Shown: positions 45,901 through 54,328 of the stretch, piece after piece
How the letters are laid out: each line of letters starts with the position of its first letter
How positions within the stretch are numbered: position 1 is the first letter of the stretch
Assembly: GCF_015461835.1 (NCBI RefSeq)
Contig: NZ_JACOPX010000001.1
Span: forward strand, 186,001 to 250,000
Length of the DNA: 64,000 bases
From: Pseudomonas neuropathica
Lineage (GTDB): Bacteria; Pseudomonadota; Gammaproteobacteria; Pseudomonadales; Pseudomonadaceae
Reading direction: 5' to 3'
Notes under the pieces: model-generated
Seen by the model: only the letters and a program-made list of their open reading frames with translations
Told to the model about the DNA's origin: nothing
Databases searched by the model: none
Position numbers and translations under genes: made by a program

Positions 45901-48900
45901 CCTGCGGTGTCACCCAGGTCGCGTTGAACGCTTCGGATAACGGGTCAGTGAAACTCGGCATTGGCGCCATCGTATCGAGCTCGGTGCGGCAGAACTCGCC
46001 GACCATCTGATGCAGATCGAGCAGGTGGCCCAGTGGGCCGGAATGTTGGCTGACGTATTCGTAAGCGCGCCGGAAGGTTGCCGGGGTCACCCTCGACCAG
46101 TCGAGCGCCAGCCCGGCCCAAAGTTGCTCGTGATCGTGATACATCGATTCGGACAGCGTCTCTATCAACGTATGCGTCAAATCCAGACGCTCAAGATGCT
46201 CAAGGCGCTCGACGTACGCGGGCCATCGCCACAAGGCACGGGGCGCGTCAATGCGCAGGCTGCGCAGGCGGGTCAAGGGCGTCAGGTCAAGTTCATGCAG
46301 GGTGGCTGAGTCGACTCCTGAATAATCGATGCGCAGCGCTTCCAGCCTGACAAGCGAGCTGAGCCGTTGAGAAAAGCCTGGCGCCAGTAACGCCGCATCG
46401 GTGGAAAAACGCAGCCGGGTCAGTCCGGGCATCCGGCCGACCGCCTCCGGCAGGGTCGTCAGCGCGCCGGCCACCGACGTGGGGCGATCAGTCTGTTGCC
46501 CCAGCTCGCCGATCGACAAATCCGTGACATTCGGGAAGGCCACCAGAAAACCGTCCGCATGGGTATCCGTTATGCCCAGCCCCGCCACGGACAGTTCATT
46601 GATATGGGCAAAACGTGTGGAGAGCGCAGGCAACGGCGCATCGCATACCAGCGAGAGACGCCCGGCTTCGACCACTTGCCCGGCCAGCGGGCCATTGCGC
46701 CAGGCATTTCTGAGTGCCTGAGCAACTTGCGCCCTGTGCAGCGCGGCCCGGCTCCCGGTCGGGCCGGCCTGCCATTGCTCAAGGGTGGTATCGAGTCTTT
46801 CCCAATCCAACCGACGGAATTCCAGTTCGCGGAAGATCTGCGCATTACTTCTGCCGCGTTGCTGGGTGAGGAACGCCTCGGCCTGCTGCGCCTCCGGATA
46901 AAGATGCGCCACCCGTGACTCCAGCGATGGCGCAAGGCTTGGGCCACGGCCACTGGCGTAATAGCCCTTGAGCCTTGCGCTCACCCGCACCGGTGGTTTG
47001 AACGCTTTGGCTTGCGGCGCGAGAACGTGCGCAGCTTGACGCCGATGAGCATGGGCCGAGCCGATAATTTTATGTTGCAGTTCGCTGCCAGGGCTTCCTT
47101 CCGGCAAGTCAATGGCCAGGCGTATGTCATCGGGCAGCGCCTGCAGGAGCGAATGATAGAAACTGTCCTCTGCACCCGACATCCTGCTGAGCGCTTCTGC
47201 GCGATCACCAAAGGCCTGATAAGCAGGCCCATTCTTGACCAGATAGCGTTTGACCGGTGCCGCTGGCTCACCGACGCTGTCGAGCACTGCGCCGGTTGTG
47301 CTGCCCTCGCGAATTTCCAGGCGCAATGTCTGCGGCCATCCTGGCAACTGCTCCAGAGCAAACAGTGCCAGCCTTCGGCTGTCTGCTGAAGCCAGGGTCT
47401 CGCTGTGCAAACCGGCGAGCGCACGAACCTGGCGGCCTTGACGAGCATGCCAGCGAGCCTCTTCGAGCATTTTCAAAGGGGATCGCCCGGTAGCGTCCAT
47501 TCGAGCCAGTTCCGCCGCCGTTGCATGATCGAGCACATCCTGTGCGGCCGCATCGCTGAGTCCGGGACATTCACGCTGCAGCATGCGCCCACGTATGCCG
47601 AGCGGTTCGCTGCCTCTGTAAAGACTGTCGAAAATGGCCGACTGACGTGTATGGGCATAATCGGCGAGCCTGCGACTGAATGCGTCTGGCCTCGCTGGAC
47701 GAAACTGCGCGTCGGCCGGGCCCAGTAGCTGGCCTACTTCGTTTTCCTGCAGCGCTGCCAGAATTCGCGCAGGCATTTCTCCGTTCAATACCTGCGCACG
47801 GCTGATACGGATGACCGGTTTGGGATCAAACCCGGGCAGGGTTGTCTGCGCACCGTACCGAGTCGACGATTCTTCGCCCTCGGCACCGACGAAAAACTCC
47901 AGTATCCGATCGGCCGGCCAGTGTGGCATTTCGGTGACCAGAGGCAGTGCGTACAGATACCCCTCATCAATGGGCCTCGCTCCGCGCAGTTGCTCGATCA
48001 TTTGCCTGGCTCCCCTATCGGCGCGAAACAGACGCATCGCGTCGTGCAACTCGGGAGGTGGCGGCAGATGATCCATGTGCATTTTGCGCAAGGCGTTGTC
48101 ACTGACGGCGCTGATATCGGCCAGCATCAGCAGGGATTCATCGCTGAAGTCATCGGTGATGTGCCCCATGCGCCGCAGCAGTGTCAGTCGCTCCCAGTTC
48201 ATCGGCTGTTCCAGCGCCAGCCGCCAGGCGCCCTGACCGTTATGACTCAGGACGGGCTGGTAAGCGTCGGCATCTGTGGGATGTTTGAGCCGCCATTGAG
48301 CGGTTGACTCGTCGAGTATCTGCTCGTAGAACCTGCCGCCATGGCGAAAACAGATTTTGCCGTCGATCCGGTACTGCCCCTGTGCATTCGGCCGCACTGA
48401 TCCACTCAACGTAAGGTGCTGTTCATAGCCAGTGAAGTCGGGCTTCCACAATCGGGTTTCGCCGCTGGGCAAAGTCACGGGGTGCAGTTGCTCCATCAGC
48501 GGCTCCGCTTTTACCGCCGTCAGCCATCTGAAACCCGCGCCGGCAGCCGCCATTACACCGATCTGCGCGAGGTTTTCCGCCACATCCACCAAGTGCGCCT
48601 TGGCGGCGTGCCTGTCACCCTCGCTCCATTCGACCACGCCCTCGATGGTTTCGAACAACAACTGGCCAGCCATCACCACGAGCATGATCTCGCCCAACAC
48701 CGGCACAAACATCGACGCCACATTCAGCGCCAGGAGTCCGAATTGCAGCAGGCCTGACAGTTTGGCGTTTCGTGCACTGGCGTCCACGTCGGCGGTTGGA
48801 ACCGCGTGGCAGCGGGCATCCGCGAAGACCTTCTCGCGGTGCTTTTCGTAGAGATAGGTCCAGAGGTCGGAATTGGCAGCCCAGGGAAAAGCCTGCACGT

Positions 48901-50158
48901 GAGACATCAACGTGGCGGCAATAAATGGATCGGGCTCCGGCACCCTCTTCTCGTATTTGGGTGAGGTTTTCCAGATCTCGATAGCGGTCAGTGTGACTTC
49001 CAGTATTTTGCGCCAGGGCGACGTCAGCCAATCGGTCGCAGAGTCGGCAACCTTCACGAACTGGCTGAAATAGTAAGGACGTTTTTCGTAGGGCAAGAAC
49101 TGGCTCATAAACCGCTGGTAAGGCGTCGGACCGATATCTGGCGACTGCCCTTGAACGCGAGCGGTAAGCAGCCGCTTGAAGGTGCTCTGCATTTGCGTGC
49201 CGGTATAGCGCTTCAGCGGATGTACGGGATCATTCGGCACATAAAGAATCACTGCCTCGGTGGGGCGATTCCTTTCGGCGATCTTGAACGCAACACACCC
49301 CACCAGCCTGTGCCTCATCAGGCTCAGGTCCTGAAACCAGACCTGATTGCGACCGATTCTGGGATGTCGCTCACCTCTGATGACAGAAATGATCATCGCG
49401 TGGTCTTCCGGCAGAATGTCCTTGGTCAACAAAGCTCGATCAGCCGCCGCGCGCATGGCGGATTTTTGGCTGGCAATGAACCGCCGGCGCAACCTCGCCT
49501 CGGCCTTGGGGTTTTTGGGATGGAAAAACGAATCGAGATAGGCCTGATACTTCGCACCGATATCCAGTTCACGGCACAGGCCAAGAAAGTTTCTGACCGA
49601 CACGTTTACCGGCACAGCCGTGCAGACCTCCGTGGCAGGGTTCTGGATTGCAAACCCGGAGCTATGGTGAAACGCCCCGTACCGACATTCATCACTTTCA
49701 AAGTTGTGCAGCGCAGCCTGCAGCAAAGGGAGCGTCAAGGATTCGTAAGTTCCGATTTCCTCGCCGAGGATACCGGCGCGTATGGGTCGCCGGAGGCATA
49801 ACAGGGTTTTGTCGACATCAACCTCGACCTGAAAACGGCTTTTCAGCGCCTGCATCAGCATGGGTCGAGCGAACGCATCAATGTCCTTGAACGCCGCCAT
49901 GGTCTGGTCCAATCGCGCTTGCGTGCTGAAACTGTGTCTGTAGGTTTCATGCAAAATACGACGTTGTGCCGGTGCCATCGCGCTGTACCAGTGCGGCAGG
50001 ACGGTCCTCGCCTGTTTGAACTCGGCCTTTCTGAGGGCAGAAGCACCGATCAGCCATGGCGGCACCGCAGCCTCCAGAAAAGGCCCGTGCAGGCTCTCGG
50101 TAGCAGGCGGTGGTGCAGGCTTGTCCGTGGCTTGAGGAATAAGGAAATCGGGGGACAT
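42947..50158 (-). CDS. Giant LRR-NEL E3 ubiquitin ligase protein, paralog of the neighbour
   Basis: 2403-aa paralog of the adjacent 2448-aa protein with the same architecture. The N-terminal dermonecrotic-toxin-like region shows SLHGPFLEAAVPPWLIGAS and VDKTLLCLRRPIRAG. A hydrophobic segment reads LNVASMFVPVLGEIMLVVM. LRR blocks start near 1181, 1518 and 1856. The NEL domain carries Cys2179 in ESHGTCPDGR. It lacks the long Ser/Asp linker of the neighbour. The end is coiled and basic (MERLLTQKRLELTRREII). The ATG at 50158 has AGGAG six bases upstream, inside a hairpin. The two genes, in the same direction with 138 bases between, look like a tandem duplication that has diverged widely. Probable target: eukaryotic host or predator proteins. 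Confidence 0.85.
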   Translation of the reverse strand: MSPDFLIPQATDKPAPPPATESLHGPFLEAAVPPWLIGASALRKAEFKQARTVLPHWYSAMAPAQRRILHETYRHSFSTQARLDQTMAAFKDIDAFARPMLMQALKSRFQVEVDVDKTLLCLRRPIRAGILGEEIGTYESLTLPLLQAALHNFESDECRYGAFHHSSGFAIQNPATEVCTAVPVNVSVRNFLGLCRELDIGAKYQAYLDSFFHPKNPKAEARLRRRFIASQKSAMRAAADRALLTKDILPEDHAMIISVIRGERHPRIGRNQVWFQDLSLMRHRLVGCVAFKIAERNRPTEAVILYVPNDPVHPLKRYTGTQMQSTFKRLLTARVQGQSPDIGPTPYQRFMSQFLPYEKRPYYFSQFVKVADSATDWLTSPWRKILEVTLTAIEIWKTSPKYEKRVPEPDPFIAATLMSHVQAFPWAANSDLWTYLYEKHREKVFADARCHAVPTADVDASARNAKLSGLLQFGLLALNVASMFVPVLGEIMLVVMAGQLLFETIEGVVEWSEGDRHAAKAHLVDVAENLAQIGVMAAAGAGFRWLTAVKAEPLMEQLHPVTLPSGETRLWKPDFTGYEQHLTLSGSVRPNAQGQYRIDGKICFRHGGRFYEQILDESTAQWRLKHPTDADAYQPVLSHNGQGAWRLALEQPMNWERLTLLRRMGHITDDFSDESLLMLADISAVSDNALRKMHMDHLPPPPELHDAMRLFRADRGARQMIEQLRGARPIDEGYLYALPLVTEMPHWPADRILEFFVGAEGEESSTRYGAQTTLPGFDPKPVIRISRAQVLNGEMPARILAALQENEVGQLLGPADAQFRPARPDAFSRRLADYAHTRQSAIFDSLYRGSEPLGIRGRMLQRECPGLSDAAAQDVLDHATAAELARMDATGRSPLKMLEEARWHARQGRQVRALAGLHSETLASADSRRLALFALEQLPGWPQTLRLEIREGSTTGAVLDSVGEPAAPVKRYLVKNGPAYQAFGDRAEALSRMSGAEDSFYHSLLQALPDDIRLAIDLPEGSPGSELQHKIIGSAHAHRRQAAHVLAPQAKAFKPPVRVSARLKGYYASGRGPSLAPSLESRVAHLYPEAQQAEAFLTQQRGRSNAQIFRELEFRRLDWERLDTTLEQWQAGPTGSRAALHRAQVAQALRNAWRNGPLAGQVVEAGRLSLVCDAPLPALSTRFAHINELSVAGLGITDTHADGFLVAFPNVTDLSIGELGQQTDRPTSVAGALTTLPEAVGRMPGLTRLRFSTDAALLAPGFSQRLSSLVRLEALRIDYSGVDSATLHELDLTPLTRLRSLRIDAPRALWRWPAYVERLEHLERLDLTHTLIETLSESMYHDHEQLWAGLALDWSRVTPATFRRAYEYVSQHSGPLGHLLDLHQMVGEFCRTELDTMAPMPSFTDPLSEAFNATWVTPQARVTAIEQLRAEHEAIFAAFYTPALRHGTRYAALRRQWSMGPSADVVNALKTNWYGTVRQRYGLTANVATFELPVNRSGQAVLTSADWITELPPLPAGSFSHVRTLRLGRLDVPIEQARHFLRAFSHVESLEFSGNTFTELPFAADELSALTHLDASGNRIEVTPVVQRQINGLQRLSRLNLSNNPLGNIDVSLLSRLRALGLRSTQLRAWPAGAENLPRLAWLDLRDNRISSLPPSVLTHPDALMRANLAGNVFSPEGEASLHGALQRIEQQRGLGQGTLARFAAEPVPELFPPAETGWSFIDLMLSLPEAATVLQGQTGPSAQLQRLTRIMPVEQARLHLQNLRASGASDAQIEARITEWQHLCEALVRRANDWLYTREVRTGTYRINARDRSVAARRLFEAWLDGLTEHVDRARLDLDFQGLQTGDLPELAVPIPAVRTLDLSGVGMTTRGSDGFLRAFPHVEILYISGNPLVSVPGPVLRMQHLERLEMQYCDLADATDLYPLMARARLRRLDVGYNELRVFNPPDFGAVQTLDLRYNHLTAWPGRVFEAPQLHSLNLSGNELTHIPGELFSGEHERLIQGTDLSENRRLSLSALQDMRRYTREQSALHVLGMSRRNIETMIETHLFGDLFGGAEPAGIPEDAAGNVDLDDPDAAVQPVEEVLDPLNDVAPRSRDPWLQHSDVTLAARRADIWGQLAREPDHQRFFQLLRLLRDTDDFRLVPADLTRRMWDVMQAATENSELRQLLFLGAESHGTCPDGRILTFSDLEVRVSVYRALHDIPVHRMALRGRALLRLSRQLFRLDRIETLADAAGRGRDRAEVRLKYRIGLTGGWGDGVDLPGQPTYMLYDVPLSGELLNQTRASILEAERTDALPLSMIARDYWITYLEERLPLEMQAIDSAVDQQRQQRWSVLDDRLSRGEIDARQYDRELDDLGKAMERLLTQKRLELTRREIIDLQSFADEAEEGDRITPKPGPSSRP

Positions 50159-50162
50159 ACAT

Positions 50163-50181
50163 CGCTCCTATAAATGGAGCG
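50163..50181 (-). promoter_or_regulatory. Ribosome-site hairpin of second NEL gene
   Basis: A perfect 6-bp inverted repeat, CGCTCC (50163-50168) and GGAGCG (50176-50181), with a 7-base loop. On the mRNA the 3' arm is the ribosome site itself (ATAGGAGCG), so folding would block initiation. Confidence 0.5.
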
Positions 50182-50306
50182 ACAGCACATCACTTGTATC
50201 GGTGGGTTGAGCGGTACAGGGTTATAGCAGTTGTAACGACGTGTCTGCGAACAGCCGAGCGCTATTTGACTATGCTTGAGAGGCACAACTTTCAGCGGAG
50301 GGATTT

Positions 50307-50525
50307 ATGGACGATCCAGTCGACAACAAACCGCCGACCTTCTGGCAGATGCTGCACAGCGTGATGGCGGCGGCGTTCGGGGTGCAGAGCGGCAAGAACC
50401 GGGCAAGGGACTTCACCCATGGCAAACCCAGCCATTTCGTGATGCTGGGCATTCTGTTCACGGCGGTGTTTGCGCTGACGCTGTTTGCCATCGTCAAACT
50501 GGTGCTGCATTTTGCCGGGGGCTGA
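50307..50525 (+). CDS. DUF2970 small membrane protein
   Basis: 72-aa protein. The N-terminal half holds the DUF2970 stretch FWQMLHSVMAAAFGVQSGKN, and the C-terminal half is one membrane helix (FVMLGILFTAVFALTLFAI). A GGAGGG ribosome site precedes the ATG. The function of the family is unknown. It faces the following minus-strand gene with only five bases between stops. Confidence 0.9.
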   Translation: MDDPVDNKPPTFWQMLHSVMAAAFGVQSGKNRARDFTHGKPSHFVMLGILFTAVFALTLFAIVKLVLHFAGG

Positions 50526-50530
50526 CGCGG

Positions 50531-51604
50531 TCAGCGCATCAGTGTCTGCAAGGTGAACGGGTAGCGATACGACGCCGGTTGCCCCTTGGCCGAGAGCCTG
50601 CGGAAATTCACGCCGTAGTCAGGCGACGTGCCCATGGCCAGCATTTGCCGGGCGTGCGGTTTGTCGATCAATTGCAACAAGGGAATCTGCCGGTCACGGC
50701 CGCCGTAGCGATTCAAATCGACGCCTTGCTCAACATCATGCAACTCGACCAACGCCCAGCCGCCCAGGGTGAAATGCCCGCCGACCAGCGAGCTCAGGCG
50801 CCCGTCAACCAACGCCTGCAAGGCCGCCGGTGAGGTATTGACCGCACTGAACAAGGCATCTTTGCCTGGGACTTTGCCGGTCTCGGCGTAAGCGCGCATC
50901 GCGCCGAAGGCCATTTCATCATTGGCCGACCACACCAGCGACACCTTCGGGTAGCGGGCAAACAGCTGTTTGGCCTGCTCATAGGCGCGCTCTTGGGTCC
51001 AGCCGCTGTAGACCAATTGCCGCAGACGCATCTGTGGATGTTCGGCCAACGCCCGCTGCATGCCGCGCTCGCGCAATTGTGCCGAGGGGGTGACCTTCAA
51101 CCCGGAGAACGCCAACACTTCAATCGGCTCAGCAGCGGGCGTCGGCGGATGCAGACGGATCAGTTCCTTCATCATCAGGTAACCGCCCTCCTCGTCGTTC
51201 GGCACCAGGCTGCCGATGCGGTCGTTCCGCTCACCGACCAGCGCTTGCTGGTCAGGTGTCAGCGCCGCGTTGACCATGAACAGCTTCACGCCGCTGTTCT
51301 CGGCCAGACGCAGAATTTGCGGGGCGACGTATTGTTCGTTGACGAACACCAGGTACTCGGGACGATTCGGCCCCTGCAACGCGATGCGCGCCTGAGCCAG
51401 GGTCAGTTCGGGCTGACGTTGGGAATAGAGAATCTGCAGATCGATGCCCAGATCATGGGCGGCCGCCTGCATGAACTGCGAATAGCTGACCCAGAACGCT
51501 TCCTGCGTCGAGCCCGGATTCAAAAACAGCACAGACTCTGCCCGCGCGCCGGTCTGAAACAGCGCGCCGAACAACAGAAGACTGATGTGGACAAACTTGA
51601 ACAT
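50531..51604 (-). CDS. Periplasmic sugar-type ABC binding protein
   Basis: 357-aa protein with a Sec signal peptide (ISLLLFGALFQTGARA) and the Peripla_BP_4-type fold: VLFLNPGSTQEAFWVSYSQF at the start, SLVWSANDEMAFGAMRAYAE in the middle. It is similar to ribose- or autoinducer-2-type binding proteins. No permease or ATPase gene is adjacent, so it may serve a distant transporter or act as a sensor for a membrane receptor. The ligand is unknown. Confidence 0.85.
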   Translation of the reverse strand: MFKFVHISLLLFGALFQTGARAESVLFLNPGSTQEAFWVSYSQFMQAAAHDLGIDLQILYSQRQPELTLAQARIALQGPNRPEYLVFVNEQYVAPQILRLAENSGVKLFMVNAALTPDQQALVGERNDRIGSLVPNDEEGGYLMMKELIRLHPPTPAAEPIEVLAFSGLKVTPSAQLRERGMQRALAEHPQMRLRQLVYSGWTQERAYEQAKQLFARYPKVSLVWSANDEMAFGAMRAYAETGKVPGKDALFSAVNTSPAALQALVDGRLSSLVGGHFTLGGWALVELHDVEQGVDLNRYGGRDRQIPLLQLIDKPHARQMLAMGTSPDYGVNFRRLSAKGQPASYRYPFTLQTLMR

Positions 51605-51722
51605 GAAGCATCCAGGCCCAAGGAAAAATGGCCGCGCATTATAGCCCTCGTTCCATCGGCTATTGATGCCTGATCCCGTTTTTTGTCCGACAATCTGTCG
51701 GAAGCGGGCCCGGATGGGTCGT

Positions 51723-51836
51723 TTACTGATGACTGACCCAGAATACCGCTGTCCCTACTACGAGAATGATCAGGAACAAAATGGCCCACGCATCGACACT
51801 GCTGTCGCTTTTTCTTGCCTTGGTCGGATTGCTCAT
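51723..51836 (-). CDS. 37-aa single-helix membrane protein
   Basis: Small ORF with a charged N-terminus (MSNPTKARKSDSSVDAW) and one helix (AILFLIILVVGTAVFWV) ending SHQ. AAGAGGCG lies at good distance before the ATG. The positive-inside layout suggests an N-in orientation. It resembles small conserved membrane proteins of pseudomonads, but I cannot name a family or role. Confidence 0.65.
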   Translation of the reverse strand: MSNPTKARKSDSSVDAWAILFLIILVVGTAVFWVSHQ

Positions 51837-51980
51837 TGCATCGCCTCTTGTCGGTTTTATCGGTGATTGCAGAAAGACTCGACCACAGTTAAGACGATGA
51901 TTGTCCGCACGACAAATGTGGGTTAGTTGACAGCCATTCTCGTTAGGCGATTTGGTTCTTTACATATACTCAAACATCAC

Positions 51981-52009
51981 TTTTGCGCATAACTGCAAAC
52001 GGGTATATT
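51981..52009 (+). promoter_or_regulatory. Possible promoter of the sulfite/nitrite reductase operon
   Basis: TTTTGC (51981-51986) and TATATT (52004-52009) with 17-base spacing, about 120 bases before the start codon. The -35 match is weak. The region is AT-rich relative to the genes around it. Confidence 0.35.
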
Positions 52010-52129
52010 GCCCCGGCTCCGTTAGGGAGTGCGCGGCCGTGCGCGCAGAATTGCAGAGGCACAATCGGACTCCAGCAAGCGAAAACGCAGTGCTACTCCG
52101 AATGGCCCAAGCCTGAGAACAGGACTTAT

Positions 52130-53788
52130 ATGTACGTATACGACGAGTACGATCAGCGGATCATCGAGGACCGCGTCAAGCAGTTCCGTGATCAGACCCG
52201 ACGCTATCTGGCAGGTGAGCTGAGCGAAGAAGAATTCCGCCCCCTGCGCCTGCAAAATGGCCTGTACATCCAGCGCTTCGCGCCGATGTTGCGTGTGGCG
52301 GTACCTTACGGCCAACTGACTTCGCGTCAGGTGCGCATGATGGCCAAGATTGCCCGCGACTACGACAAGGGCTACGCCCACATCAGTACGCGGCAGAACG
52401 TGCAGTTCAACTGGCCGGCGGTGGAAGACATCCCGGACATTCTGGCTGAACTGGCCACCGTGCAGATGCACGCGATCCAGACCAGCGGCAACTGCCTGCG
52501 CAACGTCACCACCGACCAGTTCGCCGGTGTCGCTGCGGACGAAGTGATCGACCCGCGCCCATGGTGCGAGATCGTCCGTCAGTGGACCACGTTCCACCCG
52601 GAGTTCGCCTACCTGCCGCGTAAGTTCAAGATCGCCGTCAACGGTTCGACCGCTGACCGTGCGGCCATTGAAGTCCACGACATCGGCCTTGAGCCGGTGC
52701 ACAACGCCGCCGGCGAGCTGGGTTTCCGCGTATTGGTTGGCGGTGGCCTCGGCCGTACTCCGGTGGTCGGCGCGTTCATCAACGAATTCCTGCCGTGGCA
52801 GGATCTGTTGAGCTACCTCGACGCCATCCTGCGTGTGTACAACCGCTACGGCCGTCGCGACAACAAATACAAGGCGCGGATCAAGATCCTCGTCAAAGCC
52901 CTCACGCCGGAAGTGTTTGCGCAGAAAGTCGATGCGGAAATGGAACACCTGCGCGGTGGCCAGACCACACTGACCGAAGCCGAACTGCATCGCGTCGCCA
53001 AGCACTTCGTCGACCCGGACTACAAGGCGCTGGACAACCAGACCGCGCAACTGGCCGAGCTGGACAAAGAGCATCCAGGCTTCGCCCGCTGGCGCACCCG
53101 CAACACCCTGGCGCACAAAAAGCCGGGCTACGTGGCCGTGACCCTGTCGCTGAAGCCGACCGGCGTTGCCCCGGGCGACATCACCGACAAGCAGCTCGAC
53201 GCCGTCGCCGATCTGGCCGACCGCTACAGCTTTGGTCAACTGCGCACCTCGCACGAGCAGAACATCATTCTTGCCGACGTCGAGCAAAGCCAGTTGTTTG
53301 CCCTGTGGGGTGAGCTACGTGAAGGCGGTTTCGCCACGCCGAACATCGGCCTGCTGACCGACATCATTTGCTGCCCTGGCGGTGACTTCTGCTCGCTGGC
53401 CAACGCCAAGTCGATCCCGATTGCCGAGTCGATCCAGCGTCGCTTCGACGACCTCGACTATCTGTTCGACATCGGTGAACTGGACCTGAACATCTCCGGT
53501 TGCATGAACGCCTGTGGTCACCACCACGTCGGCCACATCGGAATCCTCGGGGTGGACAAGAAAGGCGAAGAGTTCTATCAGGTTTCCCTCGGCGGCAGTG
53601 CCAGCCGTGATGCGAGCCTGGGCAAGATCCTCGGCCCGTCCTTCGCCCAGGAAGCCATGCCGGACGTGATCTCGAAGCTGATCGACGTGTACGTTGAACA
53701 ACGTACTGAAGACGAGCGCTTCATCGACACCTACCAGCGTATTGGCATCGACCTCTTCAAGGAACGCGTCTATGCAGCGAATCATTAA
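52130..53788 (+). CDS. Sirohaem nitrite/sulfite reductase (CysI-like)
   Basis: 552-aa reductase with duplicated ferredoxin-like halves. It shows the substrate-site segments HISTRQNVQFNW and QTSGNCLRNVTTDQFAG. The sirohaem/[4Fe-4S] cysteines are in CCPGGDFCSLANAKS (around C414-C420) and SGCMNACGHHHVG (C458, C462). In pseudomonads this type is the assimilatory sulfite reductase. The ATG at 52130 follows AGGA; the frame is open earlier but lacks a ribosome site. It reduces sulfite to sulfide for cysteine synthesis. The DUF934 gene overlaps its 3' end, which is the usual arrangement. Confidence 0.92.
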   Translation: MYVYDEYDQRIIEDRVKQFRDQTRRYLAGELSEEEFRPLRLQNGLYIQRFAPMLRVAVPYGQLTSRQVRMMAKIARDYDKGYAHISTRQNVQFNWPAVEDIPDILAELATVQMHAIQTSGNCLRNVTTDQFAGVAADEVIDPRPWCEIVRQWTTFHPEFAYLPRKFKIAVNGSTADRAAIEVHDIGLEPVHNAAGELGFRVLVGGGLGRTPVVGAFINEFLPWQDLLSYLDAILRVYNRYGRRDNKYKARIKILVKALTPEVFAQKVDAEMEHLRGGQTTLTEAELHRVAKHFVDPDYKALDNQTAQLAELDKEHPGFARWRTRNTLAHKKPGYVAVTLSLKPTGVAPGDITDKQLDAVADLADRYSFGQLRTSHEQNIILADVEQSQLFALWGELREGGFATPNIGLLTDIICCPGGDFCSLANAKSIPIAESIQRRFDDLDYLFDIGELDLNISGCMNACGHHHVGHIGILGVDKKGEEFYQVSLGGSASRDASLGKILGPSFAQEAMPDVISKLIDVYVEQRTEDERFIDTYQRIGIDLFKERVYAANH

Positions 53789-54266
53789 GAACAACGCGGT
53801 CGTCGACGAAACCTGGCACTTGCTGCCCAAGGATTTCAACATCGACGAAATCAGCAACTGCGACGACCTGATCGTGCCGCTGCAGCTGTGGCGTGAACAT
53901 AGTCGCATGCTCAAGGCTCGCGACGGTGGTCTGGGTGTCTGGCTGGACGCCGACGAAGAAGCCGAGGAAATCGGTGACGACGTGGCTGAGTTTCAGGTGA
54001 TTGCCCTGAATTTCCCGGCGTTCACTGACGGCCGCAACTACTCCAACGCCCGCCTGCTGCGCGACCGTTACGGTTTCAAAGGTGAACTGCGGGCGATTGG
54101 CGACGTGCTGCGCGATCAGCTGTTCTACATGCACCGCTGTGGTTTCGACGCCTTTGCCGTGCGTGCGGACAAAGACCCGTACGAAGCTTTGGAAGGTCTC
54201 AAGGACTTTTCGGTGACCTATCAGGCCGCCACCGACGAACCGCTGCCGCTGTTCCGTCGCCGCTGA
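53772..54266 (+). CDS. DUF934 protein, partner of sulfite reductase
   Basis: 164-aa protein of the DUF934 family. Typical segments are LIVPLQLWREHSRML, GVWLDADEEAEEI and ALNFPAFTDGRNYSNARLLR. It overlaps the reductase gene by 17 bases, so the two are translated together. It is annotated in related bacteria as an oxidoreductase accessory of sulfite reduction, although no cofactor motif is clear. Confidence 0.9.
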   Translation: MQRIIKNNAVVDETWHLLPKDFNIDEISNCDDLIVPLQLWREHSRMLKARDGGLGVWLDADEEAEEIGDDVAEFQVIALNFPAFTDGRNYSNARLLRDRYGFKGELRAIGDVLRDQLFYMHRCGFDAFAVRADKDPYEALEGLKDFSVTYQAATDEPLPLFRRR

Positions 54267-54281
54267 AGGTTTGCTGCGGAC

Positions 54282-54317
54282 AAAAAAACGCCGGTCATGT
54301 GACCGGCGTTTTTTTAT
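54282..54317. terminator. Bidirectional intrinsic terminator
   Basis: An inverted repeat AACGCCGGTCA / TGACCGGCGTT flanked by an A tract on the left and a T tract on the right, between the convergent DUF934 gene and sohB. Confidence 0.92.
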
Positions 54318-54328
54318 GCCTGCTCGAT

